44,642 nucleotides of DNA from an uncultured Caldilineaceae bacterium (GTDB taxonomy: Bacteria; Chloroflexota; Anaerolineae; Caldilineales; Caldilineaceae), in NCBI GenBank assembly GCA_951813625.1, contig CATOTS010000059.1, forward strand, positions 1 to 44,642, in the 5' to 3' direction. The notes under the pieces were generated by a model. It ran no database searches and had not been told where the DNA came from. It saw only the letters and a list, made by a program, of their open reading frames with translations. Positions within the stretch are counted from its first letter, which is position 1, and every line of letters begins with the position of its first letter. Shown in pieces: positions 7,059-15,160 of this stretch. Made by a program: the position numbers and the translations under genes.

Positions 7059-8489
7059 TCAGGCGGCGTTGACGGAGTAGATGCGGGCGTCGCGCAGGTA
7101 GAAGCGCAGGCAGATCTCACGACCGGCCAGGCCGGTCGTGTCGCGTTCACCCCAGCGCAGCGGCAGGTCCGCGCCGTCGACGTCGACGAAGAGACAGTGT
7201 TCGCGTTCGTAGCCTTCGATTGGGTGGCCGTTCGGTTGCCGCGCTTCGACCATGACGTAGGCCTGGTCGGGCAGGAGCGTGCCGGTGCCGCTCTGGAGGT
7301 TGACGGTCAGGGGGTGTTCGGGGGCGGTGAAGAGGGGTGAGGAGAACTCGGCGTTGGACTGCGCGCCGACCCAGGTGATGCGGTCGACGGGCGTGCTGTA
7401 GCGGTGCATGGTGTTGTATTCGAGGAAGCAGAGGCGACCGTCGACGACGAAGGGGGTGCAGGTGGTGAAGACGCCGGCATGCATGTTGCGTGCGGGGCGC
7501 TGCCAGCGGAGGCCGTCATGGCTGACCCACCATTCGTAGAGGAGATGGGGGCCGTGCTCGCCGATCATGAGCGGGCTGCGGGCGTAGTTGCGCATCAGGC
7601 CGACGAAGCGGTCGCGGTAGGGGAAAACGGTGAACATGTAGAGCTCGAGCTCGGGCGGGTCGTCGGCGTCGGGCTCGATGAAGTTCTCGAGCCGCGACCA
7701 GTGGAGGCCGTCGTCGCTGCTGCGGATGGCGAGGACGCGGCGCTGGCCGCGCGGGTCGTCGGCGCCGATGCTGTCGGGGTAGGGGAAGTCGTACGGGCGC
7801 AGCACGGCCTGATAGCAGCGGTATTGGCGGGTGCGCGGATCGTAGACGGCGGAGAAGGCGTCGTTGCCATCGCGGAAGGCGGGGCCGTGCTCCGATTCGC
7901 GCCAGTGCAGGCCGTCGGCGGAGAAGGCGGCGCCGGCGTTGTGGACGGGATGAAAGCCGGGCTGCGCTTTGGCGTCGAGCGCGGGCCCCCAGCCGGTGTG
8001 GAGCATGGCGTAGCGGCGTTCCGGGGCGGCGTCGTCGTTGCGCATGACAGAGAAGATGCCGCCGTGGTCGATCAGCACATTGGGCGATTGGGAGTCGGGG
8101 ACGATGCCGAGGTCGGGCCGTTCGAAGTGGATGCCGTCGCGGGTGCGGGCGTAGCAGACCTGCCATTTCATTTGGGCGGGGTCCCAGCCGGGGCGCGTCA
8201 GGCTGAAGGTCTTGGCGCTTTCGGAGTGGCTGCGGGCGCTGGCCTGTGCCGGGCTCAGATGCTCGACGAGAAAGGGTTCGGGACTGCGCCGCAGGCTGTA
8301 CCAGACGTGGACCGTGCCGTCGGCGTCCTGCAGGGTGGTGAAGGCGAGGGCCTGGGCGAAATGGTTCAGGTCCTCTTCGAGGCCCTGGGGCGGGTCGGGG
8401 TCTCTGCGCAGCGTGCAGCCGCCGGTCTGTAGCTGTCCGCGCGGCTCGTGCACGTCGGCGAGGGACATGAAAAGCAGCGGAAGGGTCAT
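7059..8489 (-). CDS. GH43/GH32-like beta-propeller protein
   Basis: The protein is 476 residues, soluble, with no signal peptide. The start at 8489 has a GAGGAG seven bases upstream. It contains several blades with motifs of the type D-x-x-x-x-x-Y-x-x-Y and SxDGLxW (FSADGLHWRES, RSSDDGLHWSR, VSHDGLRWQRP), as in the five-bladed propellers of the GH43/GH32/GH62 clan and related phosphorylases. A C-terminal strand-rich segment (about 400-476, ending LRFYLRDARIYS) resembles the beta-sandwich of invertase-like enzymes. Catalytic carboxylates cannot be assigned with confidence. It is the last gene of a minus-strand operon with a sugar ABC transporter, so a role in oligosaccharide hydrolysis or phosphorolysis in the cytosol is likely. 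Substrate unknown. Confidence 0.6.
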   Translation of the reverse strand: MTLPLLFMSLADVHEPRGQLQTGGCTLRRDPDPPQGLEEDLNHFAQALAFTTLQDADGTVHVWYSLRRSPEPFLVEHLSPAQASARSHSESAKTFSLTRPGWDPAQMKWQVCYARTRDGIHFERPDLGIVPDSQSPNVLIDHGGIFSVMRNDDAAPERRYAMLHTGWGPALDAKAQPGFHPVHNAGAAFSADGLHWRESEHGPAFRDGNDAFSAVYDPRTRQYRCYQAVLRPYDFPYPDSIGADDPRGQRRVLAIRSSDDGLHWSRLENFIEPDADDPPELELYMFTVFPYRDRFVGLMRNYARSPLMIGEHGPHLLYEWWVSHDGLRWQRPARNMHAGVFTTCTPFVVDGRLCFLEYNTMHRYSTPVDRITWVGAQSNAEFSSPLFTAPEHPLTVNLQSGTGTLLPDQAYVMVEARQPNGHPIEGYEREHCLFVDVDGADLPLRWGERDTTGLAGREICLRFYLRDARIYSVNAA

Positions 8490-8515
8490 CGGCCGTCTCC
8501 TCGTGCGTGCGGCGC

Positions 8516-8565
8516 GCTACTGCCACACGTTACTGCTACACGCTACTGCCACACACTATTGCCAG
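8516..8565. repeat. 13-bp tandem repeat between two genes
   Basis: GCTACTGCCACAC, GTTACTGCTACAC, GCTACTGCCACAC and a partial copy run end to end. The last one includes the stop codon of the MDR dehydrogenase gene (8556-8558). It fills the gap between that gene and the propeller gene. Confidence 0.65.
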
Positions 8566-9511
8566 TCGAACACGGTGCCCAGGAGTTGATTGGGGGTGTC
8601 GCGCAGGGTGTCGTAGATGCGCTGCGCGCCGGTCACCGGCACGACATCCTGGAGCAGGGGTGCGATTTGGATCAGCCCGCGGCGCACGAGCCGGCAGAGA
8701 TTGGCCAGGTCGTCGCGGTCGTAGCCGGTGTTCTGCCTGATGTTGATCTCGTGGGCCTGCCCCAGGTTGAAGGTGTAGTTGACGTTGAAGCGGCCGGCGA
8801 TGAGCATGAGCCGGCCGCGATGCTTGAGCGCGCGGATCAGCCGGTCCTCCATGCCCTCGACGCCGGCGGCATCGATGAGCGCGTCGAAGGGCGCGGTCGG
8901 CGATCTGCCGTTCCCAGCCGTCGCCGGCGACGTCGAAGACCTCCTCGGCGGCGCCAATTTCCCGCGCCAGGTCGAGGCGGCGGGCGGTCGATTTCACAGA
9001 CGGCGACGCGCGCGCCCATGGCGTTGGCGATCTGGGCGGCCATCTGGCCGATAAAGCCCTGGCCGACGATGAGGACGCGTTCGCCCATGCGCAGGTCGGC
9101 GTGACGGCATGAGTGCATGGCCACGCCGGTCATGCCGAAGAGGGCGGCGTGGGTGGGGTCGACGTCGGGCGGCAGTTTGATGAGCAGGCCATCTTCGCGC
9201 GCGACGACATATTCCATGTGGTCGGCGTTGATGTAGACGAGGTCGCCGACGGCAAGCTCGGCCGCGTCGTCGGGGCCGAGCTCGACCACGCGCCCGACGT
9301 GTTGATAACCCCAGCCGGCGGGCAGGGCGTCGTCCGGGTGGGCGTAGTTGCCGCCGACGAGGTCGTTGTGCTCGGTGCCGTTGGTGATGCCGGAGTAGAC
9401 GGTGCGGCTCTTGACCTGGTTTCCGGTCGGTCGCTGGGGCGGCGGCCAGTCGTTCACCAGCAGCTTTTCGCGTGTCTTGTCGGGCGTCAGTCGCGTGACC
9501 AGTGCGCGCAT
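8556..9511 (-). pseudogene. MDR dehydrogenase, two frameshifts
   Basis: The frame from 9511 encodes the N-terminal GroES-like domain (TVYSGITNGTEHNDLVGG, YQHVGRVVELG) and the start of the Rossmann domain (VLIVGQGFIGQMAAQIANAMGA). At about 8978-8990 the reading moves to a second frame (LDLAREIGAAEEVFDVAG) and at about 8890-8897 to a third (FDALIDAAGVEGMEDRLIRA) that runs to the stop at 8556. Joined, about 317 residues match a zinc-dependent-dehydrogenase-like MDR (COG1063 type). The usual catalytic Cys is replaced by the SGITNGTE motif, so zinc catalysis is doubtful. Both shifts lie in GC-rich runs; consensus error or real decay are equally possible. It lies 17 bp after the ThuA-like gene and probably oxidises a sugar or polyol derivative in the same pathway. 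Confidence 0.7.
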
Positions 9512-9528
9512 GGGGCGGTTTCCGGGCG

Positions 9529-10214
9529 TCAGGTCCGGCGGGCCGTCCAGCGGATTGCGCGCGCGACCGTTTGGACGAAGCCGGGATTGGCCCAGGTCAG
9601 GTTGTCGTGGCCGGACTGGAGGCAGACGACGCGGGCGCGCTTGTGCATTCTGGCCCAGGCGCGATCGCCTGCATGCTTTTGGGGTGGTCGGCTGTGAGGA
9701 GGATTTCGCTGCCGGCGGCAGGCTCGTCCATCATGTAGGTCTCGTCCTCCATCTGCCAGTCGCTGCGGCCGGCGGTGACCGGGTGTTCGGGGCTGGCGAT
9801 CTCGATGCGCAGCGACTGCTCGGGGTGGTGGCGGAAGCTGCGGTCCTCGATGCCGGCGATCTGGTTCCAGACCGGCCACTGCGGGTAGGCGAGGATGGCG
9901 TGGTGGAGGAGGATGATGCCCTGTTCGGTCTCGCCGAGGTGCGCGAGCGCGGTTTCTGGTTTGCCGGCGTACCAGGGGCCGTCGTCGCTGGGGCCGTCCA
10001 TCAGCATCGCATAGAAGAGGGCGACGTCGTAGCCGTCGCGCAGTTCTGCGCGTGCGGAGGCGAAGTCGTCCATGTGCTGGATGTAGGCGTCGACGCCCTG
10101 CAGGCTGCGGAAGAAGCGGTGAAAGTTGCGTACGTCGTAGCCGTGTCCGCCGGTGATCACCGCCAGTTGGATCGGGTTCTCTGCTGTCCTCTCCGCTGTC
10201 CTCTCTGTGGCCAT
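9529..10214 (-). pseudogene. ThuA-like protein, one frameshift
   Basis: The frame from 10214 (GGAG six bases upstream) encodes a ThuA/trehalose-utilisation-type fold: an early TGGHGYD motif, YDVALFYAM, and LHHAILAYPQWP. Close to 9665 the reading shifts to another frame, which gives the expected family end (ARVVCLQSGHDNLTWANPGF) and stops at 9529. Joined length is about 228 residues, normal for ThuA-like domains, which are glutamine-amidotransferase-like proteins found in sugar catabolic operons; one member acts in oxidation of trehalose/maltose to 3-keto sugars. Position after an ABC binding protein and before an MDR dehydrogenase fits that role. A single-base error would restore the gene. 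Confidence 0.75.
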
Positions 10215-10245
10215 GTCCGGCTCCGCTGCGCGGTATGAAAAGCGA

Positions 10246-10283
10246 CGCTGGGGACGGAGGCGTTCTCCGTCCCCAGCGTTTTT
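10246..10283 (+). terminator. 14-bp perfect hairpin with T5, intercistronic
   Basis: CGCTGGGGACGGAG (10246-10259) and its exact complement (10265-10278) enclose a 5-nt loop and are followed on the plus strand by TTTTT; on the minus strand the tail is CGCTTTTC. It stands between the binding-protein gene (stop 10315) and the ThuA-like gene (start 10214) of a minus-strand operon. Such hairpins commonly cap the binding-protein message and lower expression of the genes beyond. The T5 face would stop antisense transcription. Confidence 0.7.
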
Positions 10284-10314
10284 GCGTGCTGCATAAGGGC
10301 GGGCGGCAGATGCG

Positions 10315-11982
10315 TTACTGTGCGCGCGCCAGGGCGGCGTTGTAGGCGTCCACGATATCCTGTGCGCCCATGCCCTCGATCGTCGAGGTCAACTCGCCCC
10401 AGGTATCGTCGTTGATCTCAAGCTGGCCCTCGATCATCTGCTGGATCGTTTCGAGCAGATAGGTGTCGATCGGGGCGCCCAGGCTGGCGGCTACCTCCGC
10501 CTCCGCTTCGTTCAGGATGATAGAGGGCAGGGGGTCGCCGTAGGAGCCGCTGGGATTGATGAAGTGGTCGTCGATCCAGCGCCAGCCGTCGGGGAATTCG
10601 GGCGCGGGCCAGTCTGCCATCAGGCCCCAGTGGGGTTCGGCCTCGGGCCACCAGACGCGGGCGAGCGAGCCGATGTCGTTGATGAAGGCGGACTCGTTCG
10701 TCATTGCCGGCGGTGATTCGGGAATCGCTCCGCTGCAGTAGTGCTTCTCCTTGAGGCTGGGATGGCGCTGGATCGTATCGGTGTAGCACTTGCTGCCGTC
10801 GGCCCGATAGGTCCAGTCGACGCCCTCTTTGCCCTGGTAGATGAGGAAGCGGCCCTCGGTGCTGAAGAGGTAGTCGATCAGCCAGACCGAGGCCTCGATC
10901 TCCGCGTCGGAGGAGGAGGCCGAGATGACGAGCGGGTTGCCGAGCCAGACGTTCGAGGGGGCGGGCCAGAGGATCTTCTCGCCGTCGACCGTCAGCGACA
11001 TGACGGGGTAGAACTTACCCTGGTCGATGCCGGCGTTGGCGACGCACGAGTAGAAGTGCCAGCCTGTGTTCTCAAGAATGGCCCCTGCCTCGCAGGTGCC
11101 GCGTGCCAGCGCCTCCCAGTCGGGGTCGCTCATGGTGGCGTATTCGGGATGGAGGACGCCGTTCTCCCACATCCAGTTCATGAATTCGACCGTATGGCGG
11201 AAGCGGGACATCAGCGGGCCGTACTCGTACTGCTCGGTGTAGGGGTTGTAGTAGACGGTCAGGTCGGTGCCGAGCCATTTGGCCCAGTTGCCGGTGTGGC
11301 CGGTGAAGCCGCTGCGGCTGGAGATGACCGGTTTGCCGCCCAGCTGGTCCTTCAGACAGAGCATGGCGTTCTTGAGGTCGTCGAGGTTCAGAATGGCGTC
11401 CCAGTTGCCGTTCCATCTGTCCTCGATGATGCCGCACTGCTCGATCAGGTCTGCGCGCAGTTGCAGCCAGGGCCGCAGCTGGCGCAGGCGTCTGACCTGG
11501 GCCACGCCGTAGATGTTGCCGTCGGGCGAGGTCATCAGCCGTTCCATATCGGGCTGTCTGGCCATTTCGGCGGCGAGGTTGGGCATCTTGCCGGCGTCGA
11601 TGTAGTCGCTGAGCGAGACGAAGAGCCCCTGCGGGCCGAACTCGTGGGCGATGTCCATCGGTGTGCCGGTGGTGTCGGCGGGCAGGCCGAGCTGCATGAT
11701 GTCCGGCAGGTCGCCGGATGCGAGCGTGGTGGCGATACGTTCGCCGAGGAACTCGCGCGGGATCTGGCGGAAGCCGAAGTTGAAGCCGGTGCGATCGGCC
11801 AGCAGCTGCATCGAGTAGGTCTCGGACGTGATGTCGCCGAAGACGCCTTCGGGCGCGAGCATCAGCTCGAGTTCCAGCTCTTCGGGCTCGGCGGCCATCT
11901 GCTCGGCGGGCATGCAGCCCACGACCAGCATGCTTAAAGCGATGAGCAGACATATGGATGACGACAGGCTGAATCTCTTCAT
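10315..11982 (-). CDS. Sugar ABC transporter binding lipoprotein
   Basis: The protein is 555 residues from the ATG at 11982 (GAGGAG six bases upstream). Residues 1-23 form a lipoprotein signal with lipobox VVGC, so the mature protein is membrane-anchored outside the cytosol. The body has the pattern of family 1 extracellular solute-binding proteins, large LplA/YtcQ type: LGERIATTLASGDLPDIMQ near the N-terminus, NIYGV, and Trp/Tyr-rich sugar-binding regions. Length fits this large subgroup. Two permease genes lie immediately upstream in the same operon, with no ATPase, as is normal for LplABC/YtcP systems that share an ATPase encoded elsewhere. Likely ligand is an oligosaccharide or uronic-acid-containing glycan fragment; the exact sugar cannot be read. 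Confidence 0.85.
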   Translation of the reverse strand: MKRFSLSSSICLLIALSMLVVGCMPAEQMAAEPEELELELMLAPEGVFGDITSETYSMQLLADRTGFNFGFRQIPREFLGERIATTLASGDLPDIMQLGLPADTTGTPMDIAHEFGPQGLFVSLSDYIDAGKMPNLAAEMARQPDMERLMTSPDGNIYGVAQVRRLRQLRPWLQLRADLIEQCGIIEDRWNGNWDAILNLDDLKNAMLCLKDQLGGKPVISSRSGFTGHTGNWAKWLGTDLTVYYNPYTEQYEYGPLMSRFRHTVEFMNWMWENGVLHPEYATMSDPDWEALARGTCEAGAILENTGWHFYSCVANAGIDQGKFYPVMSLTVDGEKILWPAPSNVWLGNPLVISASSSDAEIEASVWLIDYLFSTEGRFLIYQGKEGVDWTYRADGSKCYTDTIQRHPSLKEKHYCSGAIPESPPAMTNESAFINDIGSLARVWWPEAEPHWGLMADWPAPEFPDGWRWIDDHFINPSGSYGDPLPSIILNEAEAEVAASLGAPIDTYLLETIQQMIEGQLEINDDTWGELTSTIEGMGAQDIVDAYNAALARAQ

Positions 11983-12091
11983 TTTCTTCTCCTCAGTGGT
12001 GGATACAAAGCGGATCGATCATGAAAGCGAGCCTTTGAACTCAGTACTGCGTACTGCGCAAGGGCAGGGGAGATGCTTGCGCTGCCGGGAC

Positions 12092-12970
12092 TTACCCCTT
12101 TATCGCGCCGACCAGTGTGCCTCTCACAAAGTATTTCTGCACGAAGGGGTAGACGAGCAGAATCGGGGCGGTGGTCACGATGACCGTTGCCATTTTGACC
12201 TGTCGAAAGAAGGATTTGGCCTGCAGGGTGTCGCTGTAGTTGCCTTGGACTACGTCGCCGGTGGCCCCGCGGATCAGCATGCGCCTCAGCATGATCGTCA
12301 GGGGGAATTTTTCCGAGTTGTTGAGATAGAGCAGCGGGTTGAAGAAATCGTTCCAGACGGCGACGGCGACAAAGAGGGCGATGGTCGCCAGGATCGGCTT
12401 GGACAGGGGCACGATAATCTGCAGGAGGATGCGAAAGTCGCTGGCGCCGTCGACGCGTGCCGCGTCCTTCAGTTCGCGCGGGATGGTGGAGATGTTGGCG
12501 CGCACGAGAATGATGAACCAGAAGTTGAAAGCGACCGGCAGGACGATGACCCAGGTGGTGTTGAGCAGGCCATAGCTCTGGTAGGTCAGGTAGGTGGGGA
12601 TGAGACCGGCGGAGAAGAAGAGCGTCAGCCCGAGGATGAGGCTGATCGGGCCGCGCAGGCGGAAGCGGGGTTCGGAGAGCGGGTAGGCGGCCAGCAGGCA
12701 GGCGATCAGCGTGAAGGCGGTGCCGAGAACGGTGTAGGTGATCGAGTTGCGGTAGGCGCGCAGGACCGAGTTCGAGCGTGCGATCGCCTCGTAGGGCTCG
12801 AGGTTGAAGCCGATCGGGAACAGCTTGACCGATTGGCGCCACACGGCCTCGCCGTCGCTCACCGAGATTGAAAAGACGTAGAGCAGCGGGTAGAGCATCA
12901 GGCAGCTGAACCCGATCAGGAAGAAATAGTTGAGATAGTCGAACAGCTGCATTTTTTTCAGGGTATGCAC
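12092..12970 (-). CDS. Sugar ABC permease, YtcP/MalG-like
   Basis: The protein is 292 residues with six predicted membrane segments. It carries the cytoplasmic coupling EAA loop (ELKDAARVDGASDFRILLQIIVPLSKP, with the invariant EAA-x3-G spacing) that docks to the ATPase. N-terminal LNYFFLIGFSCLMLYPLLYV and the C-terminal end YFVRGTLVGAIKG are typical of the YtcP branch of carbohydrate-uptake (CUT1) permeases. It begins 13 bp after the upstream permease and ends about 110 bp before the binding protein. Pairs with the 12984-13973 product to form the transmembrane channel. Confidence 0.85.
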   Translation of the reverse strand: MHTLKKMQLFDYLNYFFLIGFSCLMLYPLLYVFSISVSDGEAVWRQSVKLFPIGFNLEPYEAIARSNSVLRAYRNSITYTVLGTAFTLIACLLAAYPLSEPRFRLRGPISLILGLTLFFSAGLIPTYLTYQSYGLLNTTWVIVLPVAFNFWFIILVRANISTIPRELKDAARVDGASDFRILLQIIVPLSKPILATIALFVAVAVWNDFFNPLLYLNNSEKFPLTIMLRRMLIRGATGDVVQGNYSDTLQAKSFFRQVKMATVIVTTAPILLVYPFVQKYFVRGTLVGAIKG

Positions 12971-12983
12971 GTTTTACTCCCCG

Positions 12984-13973
12984 CTACCACAGACCTTCGC
13001 GGTCCTCATTGGTCCGTTTTACGATGTAGTTGGCGGCGACGACCAACATGAAGGCGATGACCGAGTCGAACATGCCGATGGCCGCGCCGTAGCTGAAATC
13101 GAACTTGATCAGCCCGCGGCGGTAGACATAGGTGGCGATGACATCCGAGACGTTGTAGGTTGCCGGCTGTTGCAGCAGGAAGGCCCGTTCGAAGCCGACC
13201 GAGATGATCGATGAGACCGAGAGAATCAGGGTGACGCTGATGACCGGCAGCAGGCCGGGCAGGGTGACGTAGCGGATGCGCTGCCAGCGCGATGCGCCGT
13301 CGACGATCGCGGCCTCGTACAGTTCGGGCGGGATGCCGGTGAGCGCGGCCAGGTAGATGATCGAACCCCAGCCGATGCCCTGCCACAGGACCGAGCCGAT
13401 ATAGAGCGGACGGAACCAGGCTGAAGTGCCGAGAATGCGCACTTTTTCCCCGGTCAGGGCGACTGCTATCTCGTTGACGATGCCGTCGAAGCCGAAGAAG
13501 TCGTAGATCAGGCCGACGATCACGACGACTGCGATGAAGTGCGGCAGGTAGCTGATCGACTGCGAGACGCGTTTGAAGAGGCCGTGCTGCTGTTTGACCT
13601 CGTTGAGCAGGATGGCGAAGACGATTGGCAGTGGGTAGGAGATGACCAGCGTCCAGAAGCCGAGCACGACGGTGTTCTTGACCACGCGGAAGAAGAACGG
13701 GTCCTCGATGAACTTGAGGAAGTTCTGCAGCCCTACCCAGGGGCTGCCCTGGATTCCGGCGACGATGTTGTAATCTTTGAAGGCGATCTGGAGGCCGTAG
13801 AGGGGGTAGAAGCGGAAGAGGAAGAAGCCGACCAGCACGGGCAGGATCATCACATAGAGCTGCCAGTTGAGCTGCATCTCTCTGTGCAGACGCATGCGCC
13901 AGTCCTGCACAAGCGCCCGGCGCGCGGACGGCTGTGAAACCAGCGCGGCGTCTATGGTCGCATCGTCACTCAT
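12984..13973 (-). CDS. Sugar ABC permease, LplB-like
   Basis: The ATG at 13973 gives 329 residues and has AAGGTGG four to five bases upstream; the frame is open to 14078 but that extension is Arg/Pro-rich and overlaps the promoter leader. After about 45 cytosolic residues, six membrane segments follow, beginning LYVMILPVLVGFFLFRFYPL. The coupling loop ELYEAAIVDGASRWQRIRYV is present and the sequence YGLQIAFKDYN is typical of the LplB/YteP branch. It is the first gene of the operon, reading permease, permease, binding protein, ThuA-like, MDR and propeller. Confidence 0.85.
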   Translation of the reverse strand: MSDDATIDAALVSQPSARRALVQDWRMRLHREMQLNWQLYVMILPVLVGFFLFRFYPLYGLQIAFKDYNIVAGIQGSPWVGLQNFLKFIEDPFFFRVVKNTVVLGFWTLVISYPLPIVFAILLNEVKQQHGLFKRVSQSISYLPHFIAVVVIVGLIYDFFGFDGIVNEIAVALTGEKVRILGTSAWFRPLYIGSVLWQGIGWGSIIYLAALTGIPPELYEAAIVDGASRWQRIRYVTLPGLLPVISVTLILSVSSIISVGFERAFLLQQPATYNVSDVIATYVYRRGLIKFDFSYGAAIGMFDSVIAFMLVVAANYIVKRTNEDREGLW

Positions 13974-14060
13974 GGGGCCACCTTGCGATAACCGGGAAGG
14001 CGAACGAGAATCCCGCGGACGAACAGGACGGGCCTGGAGAGCGGCCCGATCCTGGCGTGC

Positions 14061-14089
14061 AGCATAAATGAAGGGCAACTACAAGTCAA
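14061..14089 (-). promoter_or_regulatory. Sigma-70 promoter of the ABC operon
   Basis: On the minus strand TTGACT (14089-14084) and TATGCT (14066-14061) are separated by exactly 17 bp. Transcription would start near 14054, about 80 nt before the first permease ATG. Confidence 0.65.
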
Positions 14090-14102
14090 GTAAACAAGAA
14101 AA

Positions 14103-14114
14103 TGGTAATTACCA
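14103..14114. promoter_or_regulatory. Operator-like palindrome TGGTAATTACCA
   Basis: A perfect 12-bp palindrome lies 13 bp upstream of the -35 of the ABC operon promoter. TGGT-N4-ACCA is close to the half-site layout bound by GntR-family (FadR/UxuR type) regulators of sugar-acid genes. No such regulator is encoded in the window. Position upstream of the -35 allows either activation or looping repression. Between here and 14308 I see no gene. Confidence 0.45.
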
Positions 14115-14308
14115 AGGCATATACGGCGCCTGTTTTGACCAGGGCGCGTTGCCATCTGTCTGAACTGTGATTCGTCTGATTTTTGTGATGGGGATGATAA
14201 AAGGCAGCGTTATAGGCGGTGGTCTTCGGTCCGGGAATCGGGGGAATGGGAGTTGGGACTGGATGCGGGTATCTGTGGATGCGGACTTTTCTGACCATTT
14301 CTTGGGAA

Positions 14309-14566
14309 TATCAACGACCGCGAGCCCTTCATCGCTGCCGCCATTCAGATTATCTGAACGCGTATTCGGTTGGCCGCCGCCAGGTTGGATGAGCAGCACC
14401 GCAGGGGATAGGGCGTACAGTCGGTGAGCGATGGTTTTGGAGGGGGGCGTTGCGGGGGGAGTCCCCCCGCACAAAGGAGGGCCGCAGGCCCGACCGTCCA
14501 ACAAGCAAGGAGAGAGAAATCACGTTCGCTCGCCTCGTGCATGGTCGCAGATTGATAGCGGCTGGG
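14309..14566. repeat. 250-bp dispersed repeat, copy 1
   Basis: This stretch is closely matched by 22291-22548 in the same orientation. It contains a TTCAGATTATCTGAA-type palindrome, a hairpin with 8-bp G/C arms (14452-14470, loop AGT), a second hairpin GGGCC-GCA-GGCCC, and a conserved tail ending TTGATAGCGGCTG. Loop bases differ between copies (GCA versus GAA) while stems are kept, which suggests selection on structure. Short frames on the minus strand are shared by both copies but look like by-products of the repeat. Confidence 0.8.
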
Positions 14567-14704
14567 TCGTTACAAAAATACCAGGGTAACAGTTATGCTG
14601 GCCATGTCAGGTTTCCATTTGCTATGTCACGCCATCGTAGCATGATTGCGTTGCTATCAAATCGTCAGGGTATGGTTGGCCCCAATCGTTAGACCACGAA
14701 ATGG

Positions 14705-14751
14705 GAAAAATAAGGTGCATTTAGGTGAATGCGGCCGGGTCTGAACAGAGC
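14705..14751 (-). repeat. 47-bp hairpin module, copy 1
   Basis: The minus strand matches 27739-27785 of the plus strand with four differences in 47 bases. It contains GCTCTG-TT-CAGA(C), a GCATT/AATGC stem and the tail ACCTTATTTTTC, so it resembles an intrinsic terminator. It lies just past the IS3 relic. Flanking sequence 14567-14882 holds no recognisable gene. Confidence 0.7.
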
Positions 14752-14882
14752 ACGAAGCGCTCTTCCGCCAGCGTGCGATAATCGGGACTTTGATGCGGTC
14801 CCTCATGGATGCAAGAGTCGAATTAGCCTGTCAGCCCGGTATGCAGCTGACGCGCCTTCTCCTACTGAGTGAGAAAGATGTC

Positions 14883-15130
14883 CTAACACTTGAAGCAGGG
14901 CCCGTCATCCGGCAGTTGCCGTTTCCAGGCCTGTATCATTTTGGGATGAGTCTCGTGCTCACTGTACAGCTGGCCAATCGTCTTTCTGCCTTCGAGCGCT
15001 TCCAGCGCAATCCGAAACTTGCAGGCCGCCGAGTGTCGCCGCCGTTTCTTGACCATCGTGCTGCCCCTCCACAGGCTGGGTGAATTGCTCTATTATACAC
15101 CTTAGCTTGTGGTCCAGTTTTTGGGGCCAA
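14883..15130 (-). mobile_element. IS3-family relic, 5' end and truncated OrfA
   Basis: From the ATG at 15056 a 57-residue frame reads MVKKRRRHSAACKFRIALEA, then LEGRKTIGQLYSEHETHPKM, then IQAWKRQLPDDGP, before a stop at 14883. This is the helix-turn-helix start of IS3-family OrfA transposases (usual length about 100). Upstream, 15090-15130 contains CCAAAAACTGGACCAC, a typical IS3-type terminal inverted repeat, and a TATAAT. OrfA is cut off and OrfB is missing, so the element is dead. It sits at the downstream edge of the RHS toxin array. Confidence 0.75.
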
Positions 15131-15160
15131 GCTCACAAACATCGGGGGCAGGTCACAATC

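Noticed and set aside
10741..11937. Plus-strand frame of 398 residues antisense to the binding lipoprotein
   Set aside because: Shadow frame with no motifs, while the minus strand has a lipobox and binding-protein features. The frame at 7404-8432 was rejected for the same reason.
14345..14542. Minus-strand frame in the 250-bp repeat, shared with 22328-22525
   Set aside because: The likeness follows from the nucleotide repeat itself; the protein is low-complexity Pro/Leu and the DNA is dominated by hairpins.
14705..14751. Terminal inverted repeat of a 13-kb composite transposon together with 27739-27785
   Set aside because: No transposase or target-site duplication fits these ends, and the sequence looks like a terminator; kept only as a repeat.
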